NCBI GenBank assembly: GCA_002812745.2
Contig: NCSJ02000004.1
Coordinates: forward strand, 62,001-126,000
Source: Scytalidium lignicola
Taxonomy: Eukaryota; Ascomycota; Leotiomycetes
Length of the DNA: 64,000 nucleotides
Direction: 5' to 3'
A program made the translations under genes and the position numbers. Positions 23,752-34,938 of the stretch are shown piece by piece. The notes beneath the pieces are model-generated. The model was not told the DNA's origin, ran no database searches, and saw only the letters and a program-made list of their open reading frames with translations. Numbering within the stretch: the first letter of the stretch is position 1; each line of letters begins with the position of its first letter.

Positions 23752-25167
23752 ATGAGTGACGCTCAAGCTAACGAGGCAGAGAAGAATATTGAGATATGGA
23801 AGGTTAAGAAGCTTATCAAGCGTCTAGAGGCAGCTAGAGGAAATGGAACCTCCATGATTTCCCTTATTATTCGTAAGCCATAGAGAAAGTTTTTAGTGAA
23901 ATCCTGTCTAACGATCGAGGAAAGCGCCTAAGGATCAAGTCTCTAGAGCAGCAAAGATGTTAGCAGAAGAATACGTATGTAATGAAATTTTTACTTTCGG
24001 CCTTAGCATATCACTGATTGCATTTTGAAGGGCACGGCATCAAATATCAAGTCTCGCGTGAATCGGCAATCCGTCTTGTCTGCTATCACTTCCACGCAGC
24101 AGAGATTGAAACTATATAACAAAGTCCCACCTAATGGGTTAGTAGTCTATTGCGGGGAAATTTTAACCTCCGAAGGAAAGGAGAGAAAGGTCAACATCGA
24201 CTTCGAGCCATTCAAGCCCATTAATACTTCTCTGTATCTGTGTGATAACAAGTTCCATACGGAAGCACTAGCGGAGCTGTTAGAGTCTGACCAAAAGTTT
24301 GGCTTCATCATTATGGATGGAAATGGAGCCTTGTTTGGTACCCTGAGCGGCAACACCCGAGATGTTGTTCACAAATTTTCGGTAGATCTCCCAAAGAAGC
24401 ACGGTCGTGGAGGACAATCTGCTCTCCGTTTTGCGCGTCTTCGTGAGGAGAAGCGTCATAACTATGTTCGCAAGGTTGCAGAATTAGCCGTTCAGAATTT
24501 CATTACTGCTGATAAGGTTAACGTCGCTGGTATCGTGCTCGCTGGTTCTGCAGACTTCAAAAATGACCTGAACGCGTCGGACTTGTTCGATCAGCGTCTC
24601 CAAGTCAAGGTTATCAAGGTCGTAGATGTCTCATATGGCGGAGAAAACGGCTTTAACCAAGCAATCGAGCTCTCAGCTGAAACCCTTGGTAATGTCAAAT
24701 TTATCCAAGAGAAAAAGTTGATTGGAAAGTATTTTGAGGAGATCAGCCAGGACACCGGCCGTGTCTGTTATGGTGTCGAAGATACCTTGAAAGCTCTTGA
24801 GCTTGGTGCTGTGGAGATACTGATTGTCTTCGAGAATCTCGAGATCAACCGGTGGGTTCTTAAAGACTCTAATGGAAATCAGGTTGTCCTTCATACTACC
24901 AAGAAAGAGGAGGAAACTAATAGAGAACAATTCATGGACAAGGAAACCGGTCAGGAAATGGAGGTTGTGCAACAAGAATCCTTCCTTGAGTGGATTGCTG
25001 AAAAATATAAAGACTTTGGTGCCACATTAGAATTTGTCTCAGATCGTTCCAGCGAAGGAAACCAGTTTGTAAAGGGATTTGGCGGTATAGGAGGCTTACT
25101 ACGGTATAAAGTGAACTTTGAACAATTAGCTGAAGTTGATGATGATGACGAGTACTATGACGGTTAG
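23752..25167 (+). CDS. SUP45: Translation termination factor eRF1
   Basis: eRF1 reads all three stop codons in the ribosomal A site and triggers release of the nascent chain, working with eRF3. Exons are 23752-23872, 23925-23974 and 24031-25167. The protein has about 436 residues. Domain 1 has TASNIKS and YLCDNKF, the NIKS and YxCxxxF stop-codon reading motifs. Domain 2 has [15 protein letters not shown] with the catalytic GGQ. Domain 3 carries the eRF3-binding region and an acidic end, [10 protein letters not shown]. The gene's own stop is TAG directly followed by TGA, a tandem stop. All catalytic residues are intact. Confidence 0.97.
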
Positions 25168-26064
25168 TGATCCTTTGCAAGCCTTCTACAGAAAATGGTT
25201 AATTCTTTTTTTAGATTGACAGTTTGATAACCTCGCATTGAGCGAGGAATCAACTCCAGTTGTCCCGTCCAGCCAGACTCTGCCTGGCGGCTCTCACACC
25301 GCGCAGCAGGTCCCAAGACAGCCCGCAGTCGATGTTGGCCGTGGCCCGAAAAAGTCGGTGGCCCGCCCCAGCCCTCTACGGTCCGTGATGACGGCTTCTT
25401 GAGTTGGTGATATGCAAATTGATGGGTAATCATGTCCAGATTTCTCATTTCACAAACCGTACTGATTCTTGTACAGCATAAAGTACCTCTCTCAGAGCGG
25501 GGATGCTAACCTCTAGTGGAATGGCTTGTGAGACGCTCAGTCTAGACAAATTCTACATGGGTTTTACAAGCTTTTTGAGGAGAAGATCGGTCTCGTTCGT
25601 ATCAGTAGATCAGATAGTCGATTAAAAGTCACTCGTTTTACTTCGTCTTTACAACAGCGACACTAATTCTTGCAAACCCAACTTGATTATGATTATTGTG
25701 CCTAACTTGGGACCATCTCGGTATCCCCGGAAGCCATAATAGAATTGAGACATGGTACTTCACATGCTATAAAAATTATATGTTGAGTAAGGTAAAGGAT
25801 GGAATTTGTTTTTTTTTTTGTACGGCGTGGTTTGCTTGGCGTTTGCGGGGTCTTCCGATGACGCGCCAGATAAGAAATAATTTTAAGACTTACAGTAGGA
25901 CATTAAATAGAAACCCGATCATAACTTTGATGTTTACCATTCTCCCCTGAATCCATCATTGACTCGATATGTCCCTAAGCTTATGTGAATAGAAACTCTA
26001 AACTCGCAGAGCTAACTAATGTATTAATCTCTATATATACACAAGAGCTGTAAGGCAATTTTAA
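25168..26064. other. Intergenic stretch with a GC-rich island
   Basis: About 900 bases lie between eRF1 and PHA2. The part at about 25255-25385 is much richer in G and C than its surroundings and can form several short stems. A perfect 6-base hairpin with a 5-base loop sits at 25231-25247. An open frame on the minus strand here (25164-25448) resembles no protein. A TGACTCG word at 25960-25966, close to the GCN4-type site, lies about 100 bases before the PHA2 start. The function of the island is unknown. Confidence 0.45.
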
Positions 26065-27180
26065 ATGCATGGCACTATGAATAGTGAACAGAAATCCCCA
26101 GCTCCTGCAGTGTCCTTTCTAGGGCCAGTATCATCCTATACACATCAGGTACGCGATCTTTAATCTCTATGTTAAACTTACTTCTGCGGTCAAGAAATTG
26201 ATCCCTTGAAGGCTACTCTGGGATGTTTTGATCCAAAGGAGTACAACTACAGGCCCGCAGTGACAATTCCTGGTACAATTCTGCAAAACAAGCTTCTCTT
26301 GATCCCAGCTTATGATCTCTAGATATTTTTGACGCTGTCCAGTCAGGCGAGGTAGCAAGAGGCGTAGTTCCATTCGAAAACTCAACGAACGGGGCTGTTA
26401 TATTCACACTCGAGCTTTTAGCAGATAGATCTTCATTGTTCCCAGACATATATGTCTGTGGTGAAGCATACCTAGATGTCCAACATTATCTCCTGGGCCA
26501 CCGAGCTACAGAGACAGCGTCAACTGATTCAGCTGATCTGTCTGGAACAGCTACACCAACAAGTTCAATTCCTATCCCTCTAAAGTCACGATCAAGGCCA
26601 TTATCATGCCTCAAACATATACAAAGGATTTATACACACCCGCAAGCATTTGGCCAGTGTGAAGCATTTCTGGGGGCATATTTGAAGGGAATTGAAAGGA
26701 TTGATGTTAGCTCAACGAGTAAAGCTGCTGAGCTGGTAAAGCAGGATAAGACGGGGACGAGCGTTGCCATTGCAAGCAAATTAGCAGCAGAGATTCATGA
26801 ATTGGACATTCTTGCAGAAAGTATTGAAGACCGAGATGACAATACAACGAGATTCTTCATCCTGCGAAAGGAAATTGATGACGTCCGGAACCATACTGCT
26901 GCGCCTACGAAATCACTTGTCTCCTTCACAATCGACCATGGCGTTCCTGGTGCTCTCGCAGATGTCCTAGGGTGCTTCCAAAGAAATAAGTTAAATCTGA
27001 CTAGTATCAATAATAGACCTACGAGGATTGTGCCATTCCAATACATTTTTTTTTGTCGAGTTCGAAGGTAGTCGACTGCGAGACGAAGATGGAAGAGTAG
27101 AAGCAGCGTTGAGCAGTCTTGACAAATACACAAAGACTTGGAGGTGGCTGGGCAGCTGGGATGATAAACTCCGGAGGTAA
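26065..27180 (+). CDS. PHA2: Prephenate dehydratase (phenylalanine biosynthesis)
   Basis: This enzyme turns prephenate into phenylpyruvate, the last dedicated step before transamination to phenylalanine. Exons are 26065-26148, 26212-26272 and 26323-27180. The catalytic PDT domain has SFLGPVSSYTHQ, ARGVVPFENSTNGAV with the NSxxG region, and IYTHPQAFGQCEAFL. It is followed by TRFFILRK, the typical Thr-Arg-Phe of the active site. An ACT regulatory domain follows (SLVSFTIDHGVPGALADVLG, then LTSINNRPTR). The frame breaks in a run of nine T at about 27046-27054. Removing one T restores FVEFEG and the normal end at DDKLRR. I treat this as a sequence error. The total is about 330 residues. Confidence 0.9.
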
Positions 27181-27270
27181 AACTTTGATTGTATATATCA
27201 AGTTGTCGAATATAAGATTCCACTTGAACCTGCATGGTTGATGTAAAAGAAGCCACTGCCTTGAACTTTA

Positions 27271-27515
27271 CTGTCATATCCTAAATTGACTTGTTTTTTT
27301 NGCAATTTTGTAACATTTATATCTTATACGCTTTAATAAATTAAAAAGTTCATAAACATATTGTATTATATACTATTTACTTTTATTTTCAATAAAAAAT
27401 CGTAAATTATTATTAGTTAAATTGTTATATCAGTTTTTTTNATTTTGGGAAACCTGAATAAAATAGGCCAATTAAGGATATTCGCCAAAAAACAGGTCAA
27501 TTTAAGATATGACAG
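27271..27515. mobile_element. MITE-like element with inverted ends and TA flanks
   Basis: A 245-base AT-rich segment has inverted ends. The left end begins CTGTCATATCCTAAATTGAC and the right end, read on the other strand, begins CTGTCATATCTTAAATTGAC. The match is 27 of 29 bases, including the following T-rich part. TA lies just outside each end (27269-27270 and 27516-27517), which fits a target-site duplication of the Tc1/mariner type. A second copy of the AGGYCAATTWARGATAT word lies next to the right end at about 27467-27483. There is no coding capacity, so it would be non-autonomous. Ns at 27301 and 27441 follow T runs. It separates the 3' end of PHA2 from HTD2. No other copy was seen in this window. 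Confidence 0.62.
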
Positions 27516-27638
27516 TATCGATAAGAGCACGTAAACGCACCCATCTCAGCACCTCAGGATATGTTTCCCGGTGACTCGAAACATACACAAACTCACCAGC
27601 ATAATGTGTTTGACATTCCGCAGTTAATTCGGTTGGAA

Positions 27639-28803
27639 ATGCGAGTATCACGCAGCATAGCGGCAAGATATAGATCTTGCTGGTTTAGATTGGTACATAC
27701 ACCAACATTGAGCCGAGTTTCGTCGACTCGACGACATCTTCACGCCCAGGAGCTGACCTCCCGTCCACCTAATATAACTTATGACTACCTCTCACCGACA
27801 CCATCCCACCTCCTGAATATCACACTCCGCGACTTCCTCCCTCAATCATGCGATCCTCCGAATTTCAAGAGAACTAACATCGAATTGCCACCCACTGGAA
27901 CATCGCAGCTAGCTCAGAAACATGCCTTACCCCAAGGTCATCACTTAGTCTACTTTTCTCCACAGATACCAGAAAACGATTTATTACCAGACGGTACAGA
28001 TCTTCTACAGTCTCCTGGTCCACCATTTATGCGGCGGATGTGGGCAGGTGGCTCTGTTCTGTTCGATACCTCGAAACCAAACCAGCTTCACCTAGATAAT
28101 GTTCGGGCTGCCTGTGTAGAGCGAATTCGGGATGTCACCGTGAAAGGGTCTGAAGGAGATGAGAAAATATTCGTGAGCATTGAGAGACGGTATATGCCTG
28201 TGAATGACAGTACTGGCGAGGCTGCACAAGAAAATATCGATGCTCAGGGTATGACAGGAACGGCATCAATAGTAGAGTTGAGGGACTTGGTATTTCTGCG
28301 CGAGGAACCAGATCCTCTTGCAAAAATGAATGCTGCTAAATCTGTAAAACTCTTGAAACGTTCGTTGACACCTTTTCAACTCTTATGACCTACATATCCT
28401 GTCTTCTAGTTGACATGTTTCTTGACATATAGCTCGGCATACCCCTGATTTCAGCATCTCAATGATACCATCTCAGTCATTATTATTTCGATTCTCGGCA
28501 TTGACGTTCAATGCCCACAGAATTCACCTTGACCCCCAATATTGTCAAGAGGTCGAAGGATATAGAAATCTTCTGTTACACGGCCCATTATCCTTGGTAT
28601 TATTGCTGTCTGTGTTGAGATCACAATTAAGAGATGGAGAAATGGTTAAGAGGTTTGACTACAGAAATCTAGCACCCCTGTATGCCCATGAGAGCTTAAC
28701 AGTGTGTGTCCTAAGGAACAGCAAAGAAAATAACAAGTATGAGGTTTGGATTGAGGGAAATGGAGGTGGCTATGCTGTTAAAGGAACTGCAGTGACCGAG
28801 TAG
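27639..28803 (+). CDS. HTD2: Mitochondrial hydroxyacyl-thioester dehydratase (HTD2-like)
   Basis: HTD2 is the 3-hydroxyacyl-thioester dehydratase of mitochondrial fatty-acid synthesis, which feeds lipoic acid formation. Exon 1 is 27639-28359, the intron is 28360-28432, and exon 2 ends at 28803. I chose ATG 27639 because MRVSRSIAARYRSCWFRLV is a typical basic amphipathic mitochondrial presequence. An upstream in-frame ATG at 27561 would add 26 residues. The family motifs are MRRMWAGGSVLF in exon 1 and, in exon 2, LLFRFSALTFNAHRIHLD and EGYRNLLLHGPLSLVLLLS, the hot-dog catalytic Asn/His region with the HGPL block. The product is about 360 residues, slightly long owing to an inserted, less conserved middle. 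Confidence 0.87.
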
Positions 28804-30063
28804 ATTTCTTTTTCTGGTTACCAAGTCATGAGATCAGAGCCAGCTCAGACAAATACGGGCCAGTTGCATGAAGGCAGGGCGGTTGTCCTCGTATTTAATC
28901 AGTCAAGGTGGGGGATGCTACCACACCGACAAATGTAGATAAGCACGCAAAACCCATCAGTAACGGTACATCCGTTCATAAGGCCTTGCGTATTACTGTA
29001 CTATAATTATTATGATGAAAACGGCAAGAGCAAGAGAAATTTTTTTCTCTCGTCGCCTCCTGGGATCTAGTTGCTTCATAAACATTTCTCAGTAGTGGCG
29101 AGGCAGGTTAACCGCAGAACTTGAGCAAGGCTGAGAAATTCTAGGCTTGTATTACCCCTCACCTGCAGTAGATGACGACAAGATCTTCAGGACCAAATTT
29201 AGAATAAAATAGGCTTTTACATGTAACTCACTTTACGGTAACATGATTTTGTAGAACATTTATCGATAGATCCTGTTAAGATACATCTCCTTCATTTAGC
29301 AAATCACTGGGTTTGAAATGTTTTGCACGTGCAGGTTGCGGCTATTTGTTTCTACGTCGTCACCTTTCATGGGCCCATGACTTTTCGGGGTCGACGTCAA
29401 CTCCCCCAGTTGACAGGCCTAGTGGCGTTACGCGGTTTCGTGCACAAGCAATCCTTCGTTCCGAGAAGCTAAACAGTTCGTGGCAGTTGCAAACCTTTGA
29501 ATGTCTGTTACCTTCCGTTGATTCCTGCCATCGTAACTGCTTCGAATTTCTTTCTCTTTTCGCCGAAGTATCTCTACTATTTTCAGAAGTTCCATGTCGT
29601 AGCTGCCCGCCCTCTACAACCTTGATCAGGGTCGAGAAAGAGCCAAACTAAAGGAAGAATTGGTCAATAATGCGGCCAAGTTTTCGCTCAATTGCACCTG
29701 CTCAGAGTCGTCTCTGCTTACTTGCCATACTCCTTGTGGTATGCACTTCGTGCTAGTTTATTTTATTTAAGTTTGTGTTCCTGAACTGCTAGAGGTGCAA
29801 AATAACCAAGTTGCACCCTCATCTACCAAGCAATTTGCCTTATCTCAGGTGTACATTCACTTTTCAAACCGTATTTCTGACCCAGTAAAGTAAATTGTTC
29901 TATGTTTTCCTTTGAAACCACACATGGCATCGTTGTTGTTTATTGTTGCTAATATTCTAACTTCAGGAGCCGTCTAATCACTCCTACGAACCCCCTTCCG
30001 AAACGTTCGATCTAAATGTCATTGAGGATTTGCAATAATATTGTCTGATCCTCGGAGGTTGCG
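28804..30063. other. Intergenic stretch and leader of the PH-LRR gene
   Basis: About 1.26 kb lies between HTD2 and the PH-LRR gene. The frame at 29313-29651 starts with TTG and resembles no family. CT-rich runs at about 29040-29060 and 29560-29590 fit a promoter or leader. I see no repeat, RNA gene or other gene here. Confidence 0.4.
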
Positions 30064-33000
30064 ATGGCACCAATAGGAAAAGCGAGTGGAACTAGCGGGC
30101 GACGGAAGAGCTTGAGCATCTTCCCAAAAGTCCCTCTCCCAAGCATCACACACACCGATACCGATCCCGGAAAGCTACAAGACGCGGAGAAGAAAGAGAA
30201 AAAGAAGTCACACAGAAGGGGCTCCATCTTTGGGTTTGGTTCTGCTGCCAATTCGGAACTCGTTCCAGATGCTGCCGCAAGTCCCGTTACCAGCGAAAAG
30301 GCGGATTCCCCAAAACTCCGAGCTCGAAGCGCTCACAAGGCCAGAGCATCTTCAATATTTGGATCCATATCAAAAAGATCGATGTTGTCTGTTGAAGAAG
30401 ATGAGGATGACCATTTAGCTAGCACTGTGTCAGAGTCTCCCTCGGAAGACTATGCCGTATTAAGCCCAGCTATATCTTTGACTAAACCTGTTCTACACCA
30501 TGGAGAAGTTCAAACGACAAGTGGAATGTTTAGAAAGAAGAAGGAATACCTAGTTTTGACAGATACTCACTTGGTTCGATTTAAGAGCCAGTCGAAGGCG
30601 TCAGAGATTTTCCCTTCCATTCCTCCTGTATATGGACGAGGAAACACAACTCGTCATCCTTCCACAACATCTATTGGATCTCTACAAGATATCCAGTCAA
30701 ATCATTCCCACTCCTCGGGAGACGGTGAGACTCGTATCCCCCTAGAACAAATTGTTAGCATCTACAAAATTGAAGATAGTCGACCCTTCTCCACCACAGA
30801 GGTGGTTTACTTAGATGAGGAATATGCCGGAGTAGGCTCAATTCAGCTTATGATGCATAATCCGAAGCAAGCAGATCTCTGGCGTACTGCTATCCGTGAT
30901 GCTACAGAACAAGCAAGATTGCTTATGACCCATCCGTACTCACAAAGGATTATGACGTACCTCGTTAACATTGTAGAATCAGCTAATGACTATTCACCTG
31001 ACCATTTCCAGGTTTTCAGAGTTGTTCGCAGAGCAGCTATTCCTAGAAGTGGGAAATCATCTTCTGAAGAGTTGCAAAAACTAGGGTCGTCCGTCTTCTA
31101 TATGGTTATTGGCATCAACCGAATCTATATGATCCCCTTGCCTGATTATACCAATAAGTTTCTTGTTTCAAAAGCAAGTAGAAACATATTTGGGATTGTA
31201 ACTTTGGTTGCGATCAACGTTCAGCATTCAGATGATCGTTTTGAATTAGGTTTCAGGATACCTCTGCATCCACTCAAGCTCCTTGAACTGGCAGCTTCTG
31301 GTACTCGTGATATCGCAGTAGCATTGTTTAGAGCATTGCAATATCTAAGACCTACTTGGTTAGAGCATTATATTCATTATCACGGCCCGAGGCGGCTCCC
31401 TGATGTAGCTGAGAATTCACCATATCCTGCGGATGAAGAATATGGCTGTTTCGATAGAACGTTGTCTGCTTTCTGCTTAGGATATAATGTAAGTTCTGCT
31501 CTTAGCAGCACCGGCCCATTTTCTTCCATAAAGTTTACTGATATTAAAAGTGTGACCCTGCCAACATCCGATATGCTGTTGACTGGAATGTTGAAGATGC
31601 TCCGGAATTTAAACTGTTCCCTCCCGTAAACACCCTGCAATACTCTATCTTCGAACTTCTTGCGGTGACGCGAGCTCTTCGATACAACGAATCGTTCAGG
31701 TCTCTATCATTCAAAGACATCGATTTGCATGGTTTACACGGTCTTCAAGACACATGTGGCAGCGAGCTTGTAGACTACTCTAATCGAGGTGGTGAGGAAT
31801 AAAGCAAGTTGCTGTCACTAAAATTGGCTAACAAAACTAGGAATTCCTATATCGTTAGGACCAAAGTTGAAGCCACAGGATAGGTCGCTGTTATACCAGG
31901 AAGTTCAGTCGTTAACACTAAAGTCAAGACAGTTACGGAGGTTGAACTTTTCAAACTGCCTTCCTAGAAGGAGACCTCGCGATACTTTTGATGAGGAGGG
32001 TGGTGCATCTGAGAAAGATCCGGGTTGTGAAATTGTGGCAGCAATTATGCCTGTCTGTCGTACCGGACTGACTGAGGTTACGTGGATCGTCCTGAGTGGT
32101 ATTGAACTCGGAGAAACTGACTTTGACGATTTACGTATGAGGTTACTTCCATGACATAGTTTTCGTATTTACTAAATTGTCTTAGTTCTATCTCTAGGCG
32201 CTTCAAACTCAAGGTTCAGAGCCATCGAATGTTCACATAGTGGTCTAAATGACAGGTTGATCATGCAACTCATATCCCATTTTGAACGGCAGAGTGAAAC
32301 TCTAGAAGCCATTAATATTGCAGACAATCCTGGACGGCTCCAGCTCGATAGATTTGAAGTCTCTATGAGTCGCTTCACCCATATTCGGAAATTAGATCTT
32401 TCAAGGATCACTAGGACATCTGGAGACAAACCATTACTATCTACAGAAGTTATGTTGACGTGGCGACTTGAAGAACTTATTATGAATGGTATTACCGTGG
32501 GTAACTGGTTCTTAAGATACCTATTCCATACTTACTATGGATTAGGTCAATGATATGACACTCGATGCGATTGCGGCGTATCTGACCAGTGAGAAGTCAG
32601 ATAATCTCAGGATCCTTCAAATGGATCAGTGCAATCTAACTGGTTCTCATGTCGCTCTGCTCATGAGAGCTATGACCCGAACTGCTGGTCAGGCCCGAAA
32701 ATTGCAGCTACATGTGAGCGCAAATCGATTAGAGAAGGGAATCAGCGAGATTGTTACCGCCATGCGAGAAAATTATGGTCCAACGCATTTAGTTATCCGA
32801 ATGATTGAGTTCACAAAAGAGGACTTCTTCAAACAATTATTAGAAGCTCTCCGAAGTAACACCACTATAAAGTGTTTGGATATCTCGAAAGCCTCCTTAC
32901 CTTATGATGCTGGACCAGATACATGCGATACGCTACGCTTGTTGTTTGCTGAGAACTCAACTTTAGAGGAGCTTGATATTTCTGGAGAACATGCCCACTT

Positions 33001-33877
33001 GGAAGTGACACGGTTCGGAATTGGTCTCAACCATGCTCTTACGGGCCTCCAGAACAATACTACTCTGAAAATACTTCGAATAGAGTATCAAAATCTAGGG
33101 TTAGAGGGAGCAAACACCCTCGCATCAGTCCTAGCGGAGAACAGAGGCTTGACGCATATCTATTGTGAGCATAATGATATAAATCTTCAGGGCTTTACAA
33201 TACTTGTCAATGCTCTTACCAAGAACTATAGTATCCTGTATTTACCCTTTATGCGAGACGACCAGGAGGAATCGATAAAGCGCATAGGGGATAGCATGAG
33301 AGATTACCGTCGCACAAGTTTAAAAGAAAATAATATGAAAGCATCCATTCAGCGCAAATTTACACAACTTAGTGGATCGAAATCAGCAACAAAAGACAAG
33401 GATTTCACGCCACAGGATCTAGATGACGTAGTGAGAGTTCTGCTAAGCAAGTGGGATGAGCAAATCCAGAAGCTAGCCGCAGTCTTAGATAGGAATACGA
33501 AGATTGCAAATGGGGTTGAAGGGTATAGAATAGATGGACAGGGAATCGTAGATGACGAAACCCTGAGACCTACAACCGCGTTAAGTGATTGGGGGATATT
33601 CGAGCAAGTCCTGAATAATACAACACCGAAGGTAGAATTAGGGAATCCGGTCGATGACCATACTTTAAATAAAGTAGTCGACTTACCTTTCGGGGCTTTA
33701 GACTGCTCTACTACTAAGGAAACAAACACCGAAGAACCTCCAGTTCTGCACGGGCTTAACGATGAAGTTCCTCCTATCCTGTTTCAGAAACATGGCAATA
33801 TCCTTCCTGAGCTGCCAGTCTCAACAGGAAAGATATTTGAGTTAGAAGAACTTGGTGTATTTAATATGGAGAAGTAA
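30064..33877 (+). CDS. PH domain plus leucine-rich-repeat protein
   Basis: Five exons are read: 30064-31488, 31551-31791, 31841-32134, 32186-32496 and 32546-33877. The protein has about 1,200 residues. The N-terminus is basic and Ser-rich (KEKKKSHRRGS). A PH-like fold follows at about residues 145-290 (GMFRKKKEYLVLTDTHLVRF to LWRTAIRDA). A second PH-like region is at about residues 320-430 (VFYMVIGINRIYMIPLP, FELGFRIPL). The rest is a leucine-rich-repeat solenoid (LEELDISGEHAHL, LKILRIEYQNLGLEGANTLA, LTHIYCEHNDINLQGF). The final 190 residues are low in complexity. This PH-LRR order recalls CARMIL-type actin regulators, but the capping motif is not evident. I infer a membrane-associated scaffold. 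Confidence 0.8.
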
Positions 33878-34471
33878 CACTGAGTCAACAGGGAAATACG
33901 CATGGAGTTACATCTCCATGGATGGTTAGAATATGGTTAAATTTAGATTTTGGGAAAGTCATCTTAAAGACGTGGTGTTACTACTTGTCTTGTTGTTCAC
34001 CGGAGGTTTGCATAGCAATGGCGTACGAAAGAACGGTTTACATGAATAGGCATGAGCAAAAGATCTAGCTGCATAAGTCCGGCTGATCTAGTTACTTGAT
34101 TATTGTAATTAGCGGATATTGGTATTGCGTGAACTTATATTAGGATTGTTTGAATGAGCAATGGTTCAAAGCAGCAGCTTCCATTGGTTTCTCAACCTAA
34201 TCGAAGTCTATAAATCCACATCTAAAATATATCCGAAGTGCGTGATATAACTTATTAGGGGCTGCCGGCTTTCCCAATATGGCAATATGATTCTCTACAT
34301 AACCTTCAAATCTTAACATCGTTACATTTTTTAGATATGTTTAATATCAGCTTTTGATTTTGGAAGAAGTAAACCTTAAAGCTTACACATTGGTCAATAA
34401 AAAGTAGATTCGGTATAACTAAGATGCCGTCCCTAATATGCCATGGCTATATTAGATTGGTATCAGCGTCC
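33878..34471. other. 3' side intergenic stretch
   Basis: About 590 bases follow the PH-LRR gene. TGAGTCA is at 33881-33887 just after the stop, where it is unlikely to be a promoter site. The stretch is AT-rich with ATAAT-like signals. I see no coding frame or repeat. Confidence 0.4.
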
Positions 34472-34711
34472 TTAATCTATCAAGATCTTTGGTAAGGTAG
34501 TTTTTGATTCAGCTGTACTAGCTTTCACTATTTCAGACGTTTGCATCATTTCAAGTATTTCATTGTCGTCATATCGTTTCCTCTTATTATGTACATGAAA
34601 CCCGATTTGGCCGTTGTCAGTTGCTGTCAACTGCTCCACAGGCCTAGGAGGACTCCAATCAAACAGTAAATCACCAACAATTATCCGCCAGCAATGCTCT
34701 TCCCAAATCAT
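34472..34711 (-). CDS. Possible small protein or last exon of unknown gene
   Basis: The open frame from ATG 34711 gives 79 residues (MIWEEHCWRIIVGDLLFDWS, then PPRPVEQ) with a basic NKRKRYDDNEI segment. The frame stays open upstream to a possible acceptor near 34733, so it could be the last exon of a longer gene. Little room remains before the STE11 stop at 34939. The composition (several Trp, few repeats) looks more coding-like than most chance frames. I do not recognise the family. Confidence is low. Confidence 0.3.
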   Translation of the reverse strand: MIWEEHCWRIIVGDLLFDWSPPRPVEQLTATDNGQIGFHVHNKRKRYDDNEILEMMQTSEIVKASTAESKTTLPKILID

Positions 34712-34938
34712 CACAATCGTCTTTTCTATACATCTAACGTCATCCCTGAATAACTAGAACCGGCTGAAAGAGATGAAATACCGCTCAAAACGCATCAAGA
34801 GTAAAATTTTGTGCATGATAAGGAAAAAACACAAAGTTGAACATGTTAAACCCCACCCATCAAATTGCAACGCTGCAAGTGCTATGTAGAATAGAAAAGA
34901 GAGCAGAGAATATTATGAAGAGAGCTGCAATATGCTTA

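Noticed and set aside
25164..25448. 94-residue minus-strand frame over the GC-rich island
   Set aside because: It follows from the base composition of the island, overlaps the eRF1 end, and resembles no family.
25380..25465. C/D snoRNA: GTGATGA at about 25386 and CTGA at about 25459
   Set aside because: The stem that should close outside the boxes is missing. The pairing found (TACGGT with ACCGTA) has one arm inside the box pair.
29313..29651. 112-residue plus-strand frame before the PH-LRR gene
   Set aside because: It starts with TTG and has no recognised motif; it is likely leader or promoter DNA.
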